Assembly: GCA_023374025.1 (NCBI GenBank)
Contig: SIJG01000003.1
Location: forward strand, 124,001-188,000
Direction: 5' to 3'
DNA length: 64,000 nucleotides
Source of the DNA: Heterodera schachtii
Taxonomy: Eukaryota > Nematoda > Chromadorea > Rhabditida > Heteroderidae
Position numbers and translations under genes: made by a program. Under the pieces are notes generated by a model. It saw only the letters and a list, made by a program, of their open reading frames with translations, had not been told where the DNA came from and searched no databases. Below are positions 49,759-61,563 of this stretch, piece by piece; position 1 is the stretch's first letter, and the number at the start of each line of letters is the position of its first letter.

Positions 49759-49796
49759 CCTGAAGCAGTCTTAAGGGGAGGGGGTTTGTTCAGTGT

Positions 49797-51336
49797 TCAG
49801 TTAGTTTTCGCTTTTGGCTTTTCGGCCGTTCGTTCGGTCGCACTTTGCCATTCAGACGGAGCACGCGCTTTTGCTGGTGCCAATAAATTGGCATAATCAA
49901 ATGTTTGAGAAATGCCCACGGCACTAAATGACGCATAAGCATCTGAAAAGCGAAGTTCAAACAAATAGAGGCCAAAATGGCACTTGATCACTTGTATTTC
50001 GTGGTTGAAACACCCGCTGGTCATCCTGATCAGTCCGAGAGTGTTCACTGCTTCATGGGCGAATTGTTCGGGAGTGACGACGAACAGAGAGCCCGTCTAG
50101 GCTTTCAAATGTCCAAAGCATTAATTACCCAGCAAAATGGCACTTTGTAATAAGTCATTTTCGTTGCGACCAATGCCGGGCACAAACACTGAACGCTAAC
50201 ATTGGCATATTCACGGTCGGCAGCTTCGGACAAGAAGGAAATGAACGACTGGAGAACAGAATTCAAAAAAATTCAATTGAATTCCTCCAAAATTCATTTT
50301 ACTTTTGCGGCCGAATACGCGGCCAAAAGGGGAATTGGCCGGAAGCCCTGGCTTGAGGACAAAACCACCAAATGACCACCCCCGCACCGCTCCATCAGAG
50401 GCAAAACAGCCGAAATGAACTGAACCAATGAATGATGCCAAGTCCAATTGGCCCCGCCGTTTCGGCAAAACCTCCGCCGCGCCGATGGCATTGACTCGGA
50501 AGAGTTGTCTGTCCGCTTCCGGCCGCTCCCCAAACCGTTCCATCAGTTCACGGCCGACCCCAACACTGTTTACTGTAGCAACAAAATGCCAAAATGCAAA
50601 AGTAATTAGAACAACAATTGACCTGCAATGCCAATGTCCAATTTGGCCAACTCGCGCCTCAATCTGTCCGCATCTTCGACATTCACCGCGTCGAAAAAGT
50701 CGAATTGGAAGAGAAGCACGGAGGAGCCGGGGAATTCGGATTCTGTCGGGGGATTTGAAAAATAAGGGAACAAACGATGGCATTTTAATGGGGGGGGGGG
50801 GGTATTTGCCAATGTTTCACTTTTCATGCTAAGTCAGCAAATCCTCCATTCTTGGTTCTGATCAGCTAATTCCCCGCCCCCGTTTTTTCTTTTCCCCTTT
50901 TTTTCACCGATTTCCTCCTTCACTCTCTCCAGCTTCTGCTCGTTGCGTCCAATTAGCATGAACTTGCGCAAGCCCCTTCTTGCCAATTCGAAAGTGTACG
51001 CTTTGCCAATTCCGTCCGTTCCGCCGGTGACCACTGAAAACGAATGGCAAACGGAAGGAATTGGTGAATGATTGCGTGTCAATGACCAGTCCATCGGTGC
51101 CGAAATGCACTGAGTTTTGGCGCGTAAACGAACGGCGCCAAACGATAGACGAAAATTGCCTAAGGGGCGAAAGATGAGAGAAGCATTTGAACAACGGCAC
51201 AATTCACTTGGAAAAGGGCCAAAGCAGTGCGAGTTAAACGGTAGAGCAAATAGGAAAGAGGGAGAAGCAAAGCGAAGCCGAATTGGGGGGAACAGAGGAG
51301 GGAAGGGCACCAAAGGGAAAAGGCGGAGAAAGGCAT
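49797..51336 (-). CDS. 17-beta-hydroxysteroid dehydrogenase 12-like reductase
   Basis: Short-chain dehydrogenase of the HSD17B12/LET-767 family, an ER enzyme that reduces 3-ketoacyl-CoA in fatty-acid elongation or sterol ketones. The ATG at 51336 opens a hydrophobic N-terminal anchor (exon 51336-51208: [20 protein letters not shown]). Exon 51159-51087 gives [20 protein letters not shown]. The exon from 51033 gives the NAD(P)-binding [20 protein letters not shown], then [20 protein letters not shown]. Next come [40 protein letters not shown] and [20 protein letters not shown], then [19 protein letters not shown] with catalytic Ser and Tyr-x3-Lys. The C-terminal part has [20 protein letters not shown] and [20 protein letters not shown]. 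The protein ends AEKPKAKTN without an obvious KKxx signal. All junction phases agree. Confidence 0.91.
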
Positions 51337-52228
51337 CGGAAAAGGGAAAGAAAGGCACGGCTAAAGGGAGGGGGAAACGAACAAAACGAACAATCGGAAG
51401 AAAAGGCACACAATTCGGAATCGATGGATGGGATGGGATGCACTGTTGCGCATACAAAAGGAGGAGGAAAGAAAGAAATTGGGAGAAAAGGGCGGGGAAA
51501 AGGGGGGCAACGCCGAAATGAACAATTTTGGGGGGGGGGGGGGGGGAAGTGCTCACTCATCCCGACGGACGACCGACGAAAACGGAGGGATGGGTGACCC
51601 CGCGGCGGGGAGAGATCGCCGCGGAGATTACCCCCCCCCCCCCCCGCCACTCTCTCCTCCCGCGTCGTCCTTCACCCTTTTCTTGCACAACGTAAAGTCA
51701 CTCATTCAGTCGGTCCATCGCTACTTTTTACAAAACAAAGGAAATGAAAAGCACCCGAATTTGGCAAAATTAAAAAAATGGCATTTTTAGAAATGAAAAG
51801 TACGCCGTTTTCTCGCCTTTGCCCCCCCCCCCCCACTTTTCGTCGGTCTTTGACTCTCTCCCCATTTTGGGCCTTTACGCTGTAAAATTCAACGTAAATA
51901 AGTCTTTTTGATTACACGAACATCGAAAATCGCTCACCCTTTGCAACTTATTTACCCACTAACAAAAATGACTAATTTGAGAAAAACAATAAAATTCTTT
52001 ATTAAAATTTGAAATTTGCGCATGTTTTGACCAATTACATAATGTATCACAAATGTATTGCCTTTTCAAATGTGCTAATTAATGATTATGCCATAATAAA
52101 TAAAGGAAAACAAAGGCTGATTGATGAATGAAATGGGACAATTTACAAAATTAAATTTCGGAGGACCTTTTTGGCATTTGCGTTTTTCACAGTTTGTTTT
52201 GTCTCTCTTTCATGACGTCCTCTGCTGA
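51337..52228. other. Spacer between dymeclin and reductase genes
   Basis: Holds a G run (51531-51547), a C run (51631-51646) and AT-rich sequence. It contains the 5' region of the reductase and the 3' UTR of dymeclin. No additional gene is seen. Confidence 0.5.
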
Positions 52229-55200
52229 TCACTGCTCCCCGTTAACGTTGAACAACCGAATGGTCTCAGCGTCGAATTGCAGACAAAGTCCGTCGTTGAT
52301 CAGACGCCAAATGTACGGCACAAAAAAGTCCACCGTATCATCATCCTGACAAAGTCCAACAATTAAAGGATGACCGGACAAAAGAAATGAAAGATTTGCA
52401 CTAACTTCGATGTATTTGAAGCGCAAGTCGGGAAATTTCTTTAGCCGATCGCTTGGCCATTCGATGGCGCCCTTTTTGATGGCCTCCAAAATGTCAGAAA
52501 CCGACGCATTGCTCACTCCCACCGCTTCCGGCCCACTGAACCCTTTGGTGAGTGCCTCCACTTTCCCGTTGAAATGGTTGATCACCTAAAGACGGACAGA
52601 AAAACAAAACTAAAAATCATTGCTATCAAACAAAAGGATAGTAATACCGTGTAAATGTTCCAAACCAAATCCTGGAACATCGGATGCTGGTGGAAGTGTT
52701 CGAAGATGGCACGTTTGTACAGGAGGGTGTAGATGAGGTTGGGGTTGTTGCGCAAATTGTGGCACAGACACGCGTTCACAATTTCCAACACCGTCCGGAT
52801 GCCCTCCTCCAGCGCAGTGATGTCATGGTGCTGGAGGTAAAGATGAATGAATGGTTTTGTTTGGGCCTCCCCTTTCCCACCAAATCGTCGCCCTCCTCCG
52901 CCTCCGTCCGTCTTTCCGTCGCTGTTTCCTCCTCTCCTCCTCCGTCCTTCGCCTCCTCTCGGTTAATCTGTTGCTGGGGCTCATTTTCTGCACGTTCTCT
53001 CAGTAATCGAATTAATTTTGCACGCCGTTTGGTCATCGTCTGAAAGAGAATTTCTTAAATGAACAACGGAAGGATTTCATTCCCTTTTTCCGGTTCCTAA
53101 CGACCTCGAGCAGTCCAATGAGTTTCTGAGAGGCCAAAGGGGACAACTGCTTGAAGCAGGAGGCGAGGTTTGCCAAAGTGGCCAACGAATTCATGTGAAA
53201 GTAACGGTCCTAAATGGCTCATTGTTAACAATTGTTTTTTTGGGAGTGATTAATGGGTCATAATTTATTTACCCGAATTCGAACTGTATTGATTTGAATT
53301 GTCCTGAAAAGATAAATAAACAAACAAATTCACTTTTATTTAGGTAAATGTGTTATTTTACATACTTTGAAAACACCAGCACAATGAGACCGCCCAACGT
53401 GGTTTCTGCCAAATGCGTTGTTCGGTCCAAAGTGTACCAGTCAATGTTTTTGATTGTCTAAGTCCATGGAATAATTTTTAGTTTTTAAAATTCGAATAAT
53501 CAACCCCACCATTTCATGGATGACTTTCTTAAAGAAGTCATCTTCGCTGAGCATGAGCAGAACAATCAGTGCCAAATAAGTTTGGTGGGTGTGAACTGTT
53601 GAGTTATTGTGGCTGAATTGGGACTGTCGCCGCATTTTCGGGGAGGACGTGGGGGAAGAACGTTCTGAACACGATACATCAGACAACGACAAATGGCTGA
53701 AAACCAAACGAAATCCATGGCCAGGCACTGAGCACATTCCGTCGTATAAAACCCGGACGACGGGGAGCACGAGCTGTTCAAGATTAATGCGGGAGAGCAC
53801 AAAGTTGCGGAAGCCGACATTGTTATGGAGCAGCAGATAGAGCAGCAGAAGCGGCATTCTTTCGGAATGGAGTGTGGCACAAAGGCGGTTGTACAGGTGG
53901 GTGAAGTCCAACTTGAAGCTGGCCTCGAGGTTGGCGAGTGAGGACACTTCTGAAGAAGAAGCGAGGAAATGAATGCAATTGAGAAAAAGCAGTCCAAACA
54001 GAGTGACTGATTGAAGAAACAGCACCTTGTGCATTCTGGAAGATCGAGAGCATCTGTTTGTACGCGTTGGTTCGGCCTTCAAAGGATGGGTAATAGACGA
54101 GCGAGAGCAGCAGTGCCAGGCTGAGCGTCGACAGACTCTGCGGGGGAAAACAGTCCGACCCGTCACTGTCCCCGTCCGCCTCCGGCCCGAGTGCCAATGT
54201 GCGCTGCAGTGTTGACCATAGTGAAACCACAAAACTGTCACTGCGGCTTTGTCTTCGACCAGCACCACTCCCTCCTCCACCCATTTTGGCATCGTCCAAT
54301 TCCTCGTCGAAATGGTAGAGGAAATTCTCGAGCAGTACACGAACGATGTCTCCGCTCTGAACACATCTAAACGGCAAACAAAGCTAATGGTGAAAAGAAT
54401 GAAAAAATAACAATTGTGTCATCAGCAATTTGAGAAATTCGGAGTGTTCAGTGATGCTTTCTTCGTAGAGTTGAGTGCTGAGCAATGAAAGGAGGAGACG
54501 AATTGCTTCGGCATGCAATTGAACAGTGAGGGCACTGAAATTCATTAACGAAAATTAAACTAACGAAATTAATGGATTCAGAAGTTACGGACGAACATAC
54601 TTTACTGGGATTTGCGTAATAATTTGTATGAGGAGAGTTAAAAACTGTTCGGGTTCGTTTTCTCCGACATCGCCTCCACTGCGATTTTGTGACGCCGCAC
54701 TTTCCAATTGTTGAGCAAATGACTCTGAAAGAATAATTGCACTTCCGTTGAACCAAAATACAACAACAACAAACCATCAGTATCCAACTGTTTTGGTTTT
54801 TTGTCTGTTTGGTTATTGGGAAGGAAAAAATGCGCAAATTCGGCGGGTGAAAGTCGTTGCGCGAGGAAAATGGTGACGTATCGGAGAAGCAAAAGTGCGT
54901 TGCTCACTTGCCAAATGAATATTTTGCTGAAAAGAGCAATAATAAAATTATAAAACAGTGGCTTTTTAAGAGTCAAAAGTGATGGGACACGCCATTAAAC
55001 GGGGAAGAAACGAAAAATGCCAATTTTTCTCAACACATTTCAATCAACTCTTTCGCTAATTTCTGGCGGTTCTTATCGCTAATTGTAAGCGCATTAATTA
55101 GTAAAGGAAGGATCCCCCGGTGGTCTCCCAATTCTCTCACTTTGCGCATTTGACAGACACTTCCAATTCGGAACAGCGACGCCCAACGACACGGACAAGC

Positions 55201-55517
55201 GTAGGGAAATTGGCAGTCTCACGACTGTTGTGCAACAGCTCCTCCAGCAGCGGATTGGCATGGACCAAAAAGTCATTCTGTGCCCTCCTTTAAGTGAGGG
55301 GAACGGACGAATTTAACCAGGAACAGTGAGCAGAATTCAAACAAATCCCTTTTTATGCCCTGCCGAACCTGCTCTGCTGATCAATCAGAAAATTGAAAGA
55401 AAACATTTTGTTCCATTGCGGATCGTTGCTGCTCATCGATTCTCTTCCCGCCAGTTTCTTGAGCAGCACATTCTCCGCCACCTCAGAAACATTTTCAGCA
55501 CTCAACACACATCCCAT
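52229..55517 (-). CDS. DYM: Dymeclin
   Basis: Peripheral Golgi protein needed for Golgi organisation and secretion. The ATG at 55517 gives MGCVLSAENVSEVAENVLLK then KLAGRESMSSNDPQWNKMFS, matching the dymeclin N-terminus. Gly-2 fits N-myristoylation and Cys-3 could be acylated. Following exons: RAQNDFLVHANPLLEELLHN, KIFIWQVSNALLLLRYVTIF, ESFAQQLESAASQNRSGGDV, IRLLLSLLSTQLYEESITEH, SLSTLSLALLLSLVYYPSFE, FKLDFTHLYNRLCATLHSER, LLLYLLLHNNVGFRNFVLSR, TYLALIVLLMLSEDDFFKKV, and the signature CLCHNLRNNPNLIYTLLYKR, AIFEHFHQHPMFQDLVWNIY and WPSDRLKKFPDLRFKYIEV. It ends ETIRLFNVNGEQ at 52229. An acidic Glu/Thr-rich insert (about 52870-52985) precedes the signature. The gene lies on the same strand downstream of the Ran-binding gene, 370 bp from its stop. 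Confidence 0.95.
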
Positions 55518-55886
55518 TTCACAATCATTACGGGAAGAGGAATGATTTGTTAATTTGATGGACGGTAAAACTTGGTAACAATGGTTTCAGCTACGATTGA
55601 ACAGCAAGTAAATTCCAAATTTTCAATATTTATTTGGTCAATAAGCAAAAGTTGCAGAGAACAAACAAAACGGACAAACGGAGGGAGACGCACTTTGAAC
55701 TTAACCGAACGAGGAGAATTGCCAATTTATTTGGAAACAGATGTCAATGCTGATAAAAACAAAAAGGAGAATAAAGTCAAACTCAATTTTGGAAACGGTT
55801 CAATTCCAAGTAATCAAAATAACAAAAAACAAATTAAATAACGGGTCCGAGGACACCTCCACCAGCTGCAAACAACCAAAGTTCAC

Positions 55887-58595
55887 TCAACCCGACTTTT
55901 CAACCGCTTCCGTCATCTTCTCATAAAATTCGTCGGCGATTGCCTAAAACCCAAAAACCATTTAAGGCTTTTTCACCCAATGTCAAACCTTATCCTTGAA
56001 GCGCGCACTGAACGTCACGTCATCTCCTTGGGACAGTTCATCGCTGAAGTCCTAAAGATGGAAATACCAAAAGCATGCATTCGCATTGCATAAAATCACT
56101 AAGTGGCTTTTAAACAGAAATAGACTGAACATTTATATTTCTCACCCTGCAAGCCCAGGTGTAAACGGTTGGCATATGCTCACGCGGATGAATTTTCAGG
56201 TCCGGATAAATTGGGAAGTTCGCGCACAGTTTGAAAACTTGCTCACGACGCATCACACAACGATACCGACTGCTCCGAGGATTATACAGCAACTGAAAAA
56301 GGGGAATTAAAAAGGAGTTAAATTTGGATAAATTACTTTGATATCACCCAAACCACGCTCCTTGTTTTCCCGAGCATCCTTATCAAAGCGGTACAATTTG
56401 CAACGAGCAGAGAAAATGACCTTTAGAATTTTTTTTTCACAAAGTTTTAAGAAAATGCTTAAAAAATGCGACAGACCTCTTCCTCCTCTTCCCCAGTAGA
56501 AACTTCAACTTCGGGCGGAAGAGGAACAACAGGCTCATAATGCTGGAAAAGTGAATTAGAAAATCAGTAACTCTTTCTGATGGTAATACCCAATGCTTGA
56601 TGGGGTATCAGTGAACCAAATGGGGACTCTATTGTTTTTTTTTAATCATAATAAGGTATATAAAAAATGTTCGTTAGGTTTTTGGGGTTGTTGATCACAA
56701 ATTTAACAATAAGACCAATTTAATTTTACAAACCAAAAGGGTGACCCCCATGGCTATGAATAATTCACAAAATTTTCGAGGAATTCCAAAACAGCAAGCA
56801 TCATCAGCAAGTGGCGAAAATCAAAATTAATATTACCACGTCCGGAACGAATTCCTCTGCAGCGTCTTCTTTGTCCGACCCCTCATCACCTCTGTACGAT
56901 TCATCAGCAGTTTTATCAACGGTATGAATGTTTGAACTGAATGAAGGCTGAGAAGGCGGTTGTTGGAAAAGCTATAAGAAAAAAAATGTCGTAATATCAC
57001 AATATCGTGCAATATTTTCGCTTTAGATTCAGTTGTTATTTTCAATTAGCAAACCTTGAAATCCTTTGCATTCGTTCCAAATGCAGATTGACCAAATTGG
57101 ATTGGTTTCGCAGTGACGCCCCCACCGCCCAAAAAACCACCACCCGATTCAGCTGCCTACATAACAAAAAATAAGCAAAACTAGTAAAAAAATAAAATAA
57201 ACAAATTTTGCCTTCGCTGCCAAGTTCGCAAAAGTGTTTGTTCCCGGTCGAGAAGCACCACCAAAAAGACTGCCGCCAATGGGGACAGACGGAGTGGTGA
57301 AGGTTGAAGCACCATTAAATGGAGCAACCGAAACAGCAGTAGTAACAGCAGGAAGCTAAAGTAAGTTTTTTTAAAGGAAGAAAAATTGGATTACCAGAGG
57401 CTCAAAAGTCGGTTTAAACCCAACAGGTTCAGTGGTCTTAGCAGTGACCTTAGCCGCCAAGTTCGATAACGTGTTTGTCCCAGGTCGAGAAGCACCACCA
57501 AAAAGACTGCCGCTAATAGGGGTGGACGAAGCGGTGAAGGTTAAAGTGCCACTCAACGGAGCAACAGAAACAGAGGTGGTAACAGCAGGAATCTGAAGAA
57601 AAAATTACAAAATAATGATGCAAAAATTGAGATCCGACAGGCTCAATAGTCGGCTTAAACCCAACAGGCTCAACGGTCTTAGGAGTCTTCAGAACTTCAG
57701 CATCAGGCTCAACAGTTGGTTTAAACTCAGCAGGCTCAACGGTCTTAGCAATCTGCGCAACTTCAACACCCTTCTTAACAATCTGCACAACTTCAACATC
57801 CTTCTTAGCAGTCTTCACAACTTCAACAGCCTTCTTCGTGTGATCCTTAAAATTAGGGTTTTAAAATTTTTAAACGAAAAAAATAACTTCGTCCTCTTTC
57901 GACTGTTTCGTTTCTACAACAGCGGGTTGAGCTTGTGGTAATTGTGAAGAGCGAATGCACAGTTCCAATAGCAATTTGTGGAGTCCAGAAATGTCACTCT
58001 GATGTCGATCCCCCAACTCCTTAACAATAGCCTCCGTATGACGACGCCAATTTGTAGCCTCTTCCTGCATGATACGATCGTTCTTAGCCAGCGACAACTT
58101 CACGTCACGAACATCATCCCGCAAACTCTCCTAGATTTTTATTTTTATTAACAAATTCGGCATTTTCCAGTTGATGGCCCCCGAAAAAACCAAAGGGGGA
58201 GGGACCCTTTTGATTTGCTAAAAAATTTTTTGTTATAAAAGGTCGTGAACATTTGTTGAGACAATTAGGGATTTACGAGGTTCTGATCACAAATCTGACA
58301 TTTATATAATCGAATTTCGATTTCCTTAACTAAATTTGAATAAAGTGGTTTGTTCCTTGGAGGTTTGGCAAAATTTAGTGACCACGAAAACCTCTTGAAT
58401 AAGTTTTCACGACTTCAAATTTATGGGCCATCAACTGGAAAAGTGCCACAAATTCTAGCTAATATTTAGCCAAATTTGTGTATCCCATATACATCAGCAT
58501 CTTACTATTTTCCTGGTGATTTCCTGAGTAGATTCAACTAAGGCCTTGTGAATTGAAATAATGAGATCGTTATTTGTTTGAAGGAAAGAGTCCAT
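55887..58595 (-). CDS. FG-containing Ran-binding-domain protein (Nup358/RanBP2-type RanBD)
   Basis: Likely nuclear-pore or Ran-regulating protein. Exon 1 (58595-58506) gives [20 protein letters not shown]. Exon 2 (58130-57888) is helical ([40 protein letters not shown]). Exon 3 (57845-57639) has degenerate repeats [14 protein letters not shown] and [14 protein letters not shown]. Exons 4 and 5 are tandem duplicates with FG-type text ([15 protein letters not shown] and [15 protein letters not shown]). Another FG stretch is [17 protein letters not shown]. The C-terminal RanBD reads [100 protein letters not shown] and [18 protein letters not shown]. With one RanBD and a short FG part it is far smaller than vertebrate Nup358, and Nup50-like architecture is an alternative. 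The intron between exon 5 and the next starts with GC. A 280-bp foldback element sits in intron 1. Confidence 0.87.
58163..58442. mobile_element. Foldback/MITE-like element with 18-bp perfect TIRs
   Basis: The left end TTTTCCAGTTGATGGCCC (58163-58180) is the exact reverse complement of the right end at 58425-58442. The 280-bp element has no coding capacity and lies in intron 1 of the Ran-binding gene. Flanks GGCA and GTGC extend the inverted repeat imperfectly. A clear target-site duplication is not seen. Internal words (ACCAAAGGGGG, GGTTCTGATCACAAATCTGA) recur in the element at 62950. Confidence 0.8.
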
Positions 58596-59159
58596 ATCAA
58601 ATTTTCACTAAAAAGACAAGAAAAAAATTACATCAACTACAACTTTATATGTAGTTAACACAACCAAGTAAAAAAGTTATTTTTTAAATATAAAGGCACA
58701 CTAAAATTTGTCTGGCGAAGAATTTGTGAATTTCTTGTTTGGCGTATTAAACACGAAAAGACAATAAATGTAAACGCAATGCTAATGCTAATGGAAATTT
58801 ATAAAACTCAATTTTTATTCTATTTTCAAATTGCAGAGTGCCTAAGAAAAAGATTAGGTATCTCATTTAAAATCTTCTAATAATATAAAACTTGTACATA
58901 CGGGTTTGGGTCAATTCCCTACCGGCCGATTCCCTACCGGCCGATTCCCTACCGGCCGATTCCCTACCGGCCGATTCCCTACCGCCAATTCCCTACTAAG
59001 GCATTTGGGCCATTTCCATACCAAAAAATTTTCGAAATTTTAGTGCCGTTTGCAGATATATTTTCGATATTCTTGGGTCAATATTAAAAATATGTATTAC
59101 AGTCTTTTTCTAGATTTTATGATGAAAAACCTCAAATAAACAGGATATTGTACAGTTTT
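58596..59159. promoter_or_regulatory. Divergent promoter, Ran-binding gene / TTD14-like gene
   Basis: 564 bp between two divergent start codons. AT-rich, with a 15-bp tandem repeat at 58914-58996. Both 5' leaders and promoters must lie here. Confidence 0.5.
58914..58996 (+). repeat. 15-bp tandem repeat (ATTCCCTACCGGCCG)
   Basis: Five and a half copies. The first four are identical and the last two lose GGCCG. It is GC-rich inside an AT-rich divergent promoter region, and each unit contains the palindrome CCGGCCG/CGGCCGG core GGCC. Confidence 0.92.
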
Positions 59160-61186
59160 ATGGGCGACCAAAAACAAATATTCAAAGTTGTTCTCACCGG
59201 AGGTCCGTGTGCTGGCAAGACAACGGGACAGGTACTATTTTAGCATATGTCATACCTAACAGCATTTTTATACTTTAGGCTCGCCTTTCAAGTTTCTTTG
59301 AAAGCATTGGGTGGAAGGTGTACACCGTTCCTGAGACTGCGTCAATTCTCCTCAGTCCTGGACGCATTCGTTTTCCTGACCTGAGTAGAGACCAGGCTGC
59401 TCAATTCCAGATAGATTTGCTCAAAACATTGATACAAATTGAGAATGTACTGCATTTTCTAATGCACAACTCATTTCTTTACATTTTTAGGTATTTTTCA
59501 ACCAGGCCGTACTCAGTGAAGCGGAAAAAATTATGATCATTCTGGACCGGGGTAGGTAACATAAATTAGAAATTAGAGTAATACTACCGATTGTATCACA
59601 CCTTTTTTGAAAACAAAAAATTGTTTTCAAAAGTGTGTGATACCACCGGTAGAGTATTACCTAAATTAGCATCAGGAATGAGCATTTTCGATAAACAAAT
59701 ATTGAGTTTAGGTGCGATGGATGGAAGTGCTTATATTGACATGGAATCGTGGTCAAATGTATTGTCAGCATGTGGAGTGGACATCCATGAAATGCGTGAA
59801 AGATACCACCAAGTGAGACATTTTCGCTCATTATTAGCATATAATATCCATTTCTAACAATAAGATTTGTCATCTCGTCACCGCAGCGGATGGTGCGCAA
59901 TCATTTTATCAACTTGCGAATAACCAGGCCCGAACCGAAGCAATGGAGGAAGCCATTGAGATTGACAAAAAGACCAGAGAGGTATTTTTTATTAGCTAAT
60001 TTATCTGCATACAATGCCGAAATTAAGGCATGGATTGGGCACCAATGTCTATCAATAGTTGATAATTCAAATTGTTGTTCGTTTGACGAAAAGATCTCCA
60101 AACTTATTGCTGTTGTTTGTGAACGTCTTGGCATTCCGATTTCGGATCGTTTGGCTCCAAATAGCAAGTAAATTTTACAAATTTGGTTTCCATAAATCTA
60201 AAATTCCAAGGAAACGGAAATGGTTGGTCAGCAAAATCGTTGACAACGATGCCTTCTTGCAAATTAAGCAGGAAAAGTTTTCGTTACAACATGATTATCT
60301 CAATACGGCGGGTTCGAGTCAGGTAAATTTTACTTATTACAGCGTGAAATTTATGTCAACCATTTTCTTTGACAATTTTCATTTCTGGGATCGTTTTACC
60401 TTTCTCATTATCGTTTAAATCATTTCGCGCACTTTTACCAAAAGCAACGGAAACTGTAGTTCCCATCCCTTTGTGCTACACCTGGCTACAAGTTTATCTT
60501 TGCAGGTTCGACTTCGCTCGCGTAGCCAAAATGGAAAGTACACGTACACACTTACGACCCGAACCTTTGAAGACGCTGATGGCAAGAAGTAATTTTCGCC
60601 TTTTAAAAAAATTCTCTTTTGCAAATATAGACTTCCCCAACCGGTTGAAACACGAAAGCAGTTGGACAGGCGCGAGTATCAGAGCTACTTGAAACTTCTT
60701 GACAGAAGCCGTCAATCAATTCACAAGAAACGTGTGTGTTTTGTCTTCGGAAATGTGGTAAATCGCATACCTTCAAAAGTCACTAGCTTGCTAAAAAAAA
60801 TATGCTTTTCCTTTCGCAGTATTTTAACCTGGACATTTACATTGCACCTCTTCCTCCAGCTTTGATGTACAATGAAAGACAGCTGATGATTCTCGAGGTA
60901 ATTAAACACTTTGCCATATTTTACAGACAAAAAACATTGGTAAACATATTTTTTATAGCTCGATTAACTTTCCAGACATATACAACTCGCCCTATTGGTG
61001 ATCCTGAGCCGCGTTTGCCCGACTTTCTCGAAATTGAGCGTGAGATAACTATGGAGGCAGCCTACTCAATGTAACAGCAGCAATTCTTTCCTTCCATACC
61101 ATTGTTGTGCATCTCACTATTTAAGGTTTAACTTGGCTCGCAACAACCCCGGGAACGTGGCTGGTGTAAATGGAGCAGTGCACTGA
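59160..61186 (+). CDS. TTD14-like P-loop NTPase (AAA_28 plus CYTH-like domain)
   Basis: Homologue of Drosophila TRPL translocation defect protein 14, a GTP- and phosphoinositide-binding protein in membrane trafficking. The ATG at 59160 gives MGDQKQIFKVVLTGGPCAGK with the P-loop at residues 14-22. Next are SFFESIGWKVYTVPETASIL, DQAAQFQIDLLKTLIQIE, AEKIMIILDRG joined to AMDGSAYIDMESW (Walker B-like), ICHLVTAADGAQSFYQLANN, RTEAMEEAIEIDKKTREAW, WIGHQCLSIVDNSNCCSFDE, the CYTH-like part (KIVDNDAFLQIKQEKFSLQH, SQNGKYTYTLTTRTFEDADG, RREYQSYLKLLDRSRQSIHK), YFNLDIYIAPLPPALM and LPDFLEIEREITMEAAYSMF. The end is NNPGNVAGVNGAVH at 61186. The intron at 59552-59711 contains a strong hairpin. AATAAA at 61377 is the likely poly(A) signal. 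Confidence 0.88.
59579..59659. repeat. Intronic 81-bp hairpin
   Basis: Left arm 59579-59614 and right arm 59623-59659 are complementary over about 30 of 36 positions, with an 8-nt loop. The ends are TAATACTACCGATTGTATCA and its near complement. It fills half of a 160-bp intron. It may be a tiny foldback element or a small-RNA-type precursor. Confidence 0.75.
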
Positions 61187-61376
61187 AGAAACATCATAGT
61201 GAGATCAGTGACTGCAAATTTTTGATCTACAATGAGCTTTTTCTATCCGGTCTTATTTTGTTCCGATCATCATTTCTTTTTTATTCGAACTTCTATATTT
61301 GTAACAATATATTTTAAGGTCTAATTTTTAAATGTAACCGTTTAATCGATTTTGTATCATATTGACAATAAAACAT

Positions 61377-61382
61377 TAAATC
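61377..61382 (+). terminator. Poly(A) signal of TTD14-like gene
   Basis: AATAAA 191 bp after the stop codon, in the convergent spacer before CTU2. Confidence 0.5.
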
Positions 61383-61563
61383 AATTTGCCTTATTTTTGC
61401 ACAAGCCTTTAATTTAATCTATTGTGTTATTTTTGAAAATCAGACAAAATTTGGGTCGATTTTGGGCTCACAATTAGGCGAAAGTGTCTGTACATGTTGC
61501 AATGTAACCTAGCTTCATAAGTTTTGCTTTTCTGTATTCTAACAATGCGAGGAAACAAAAAAA

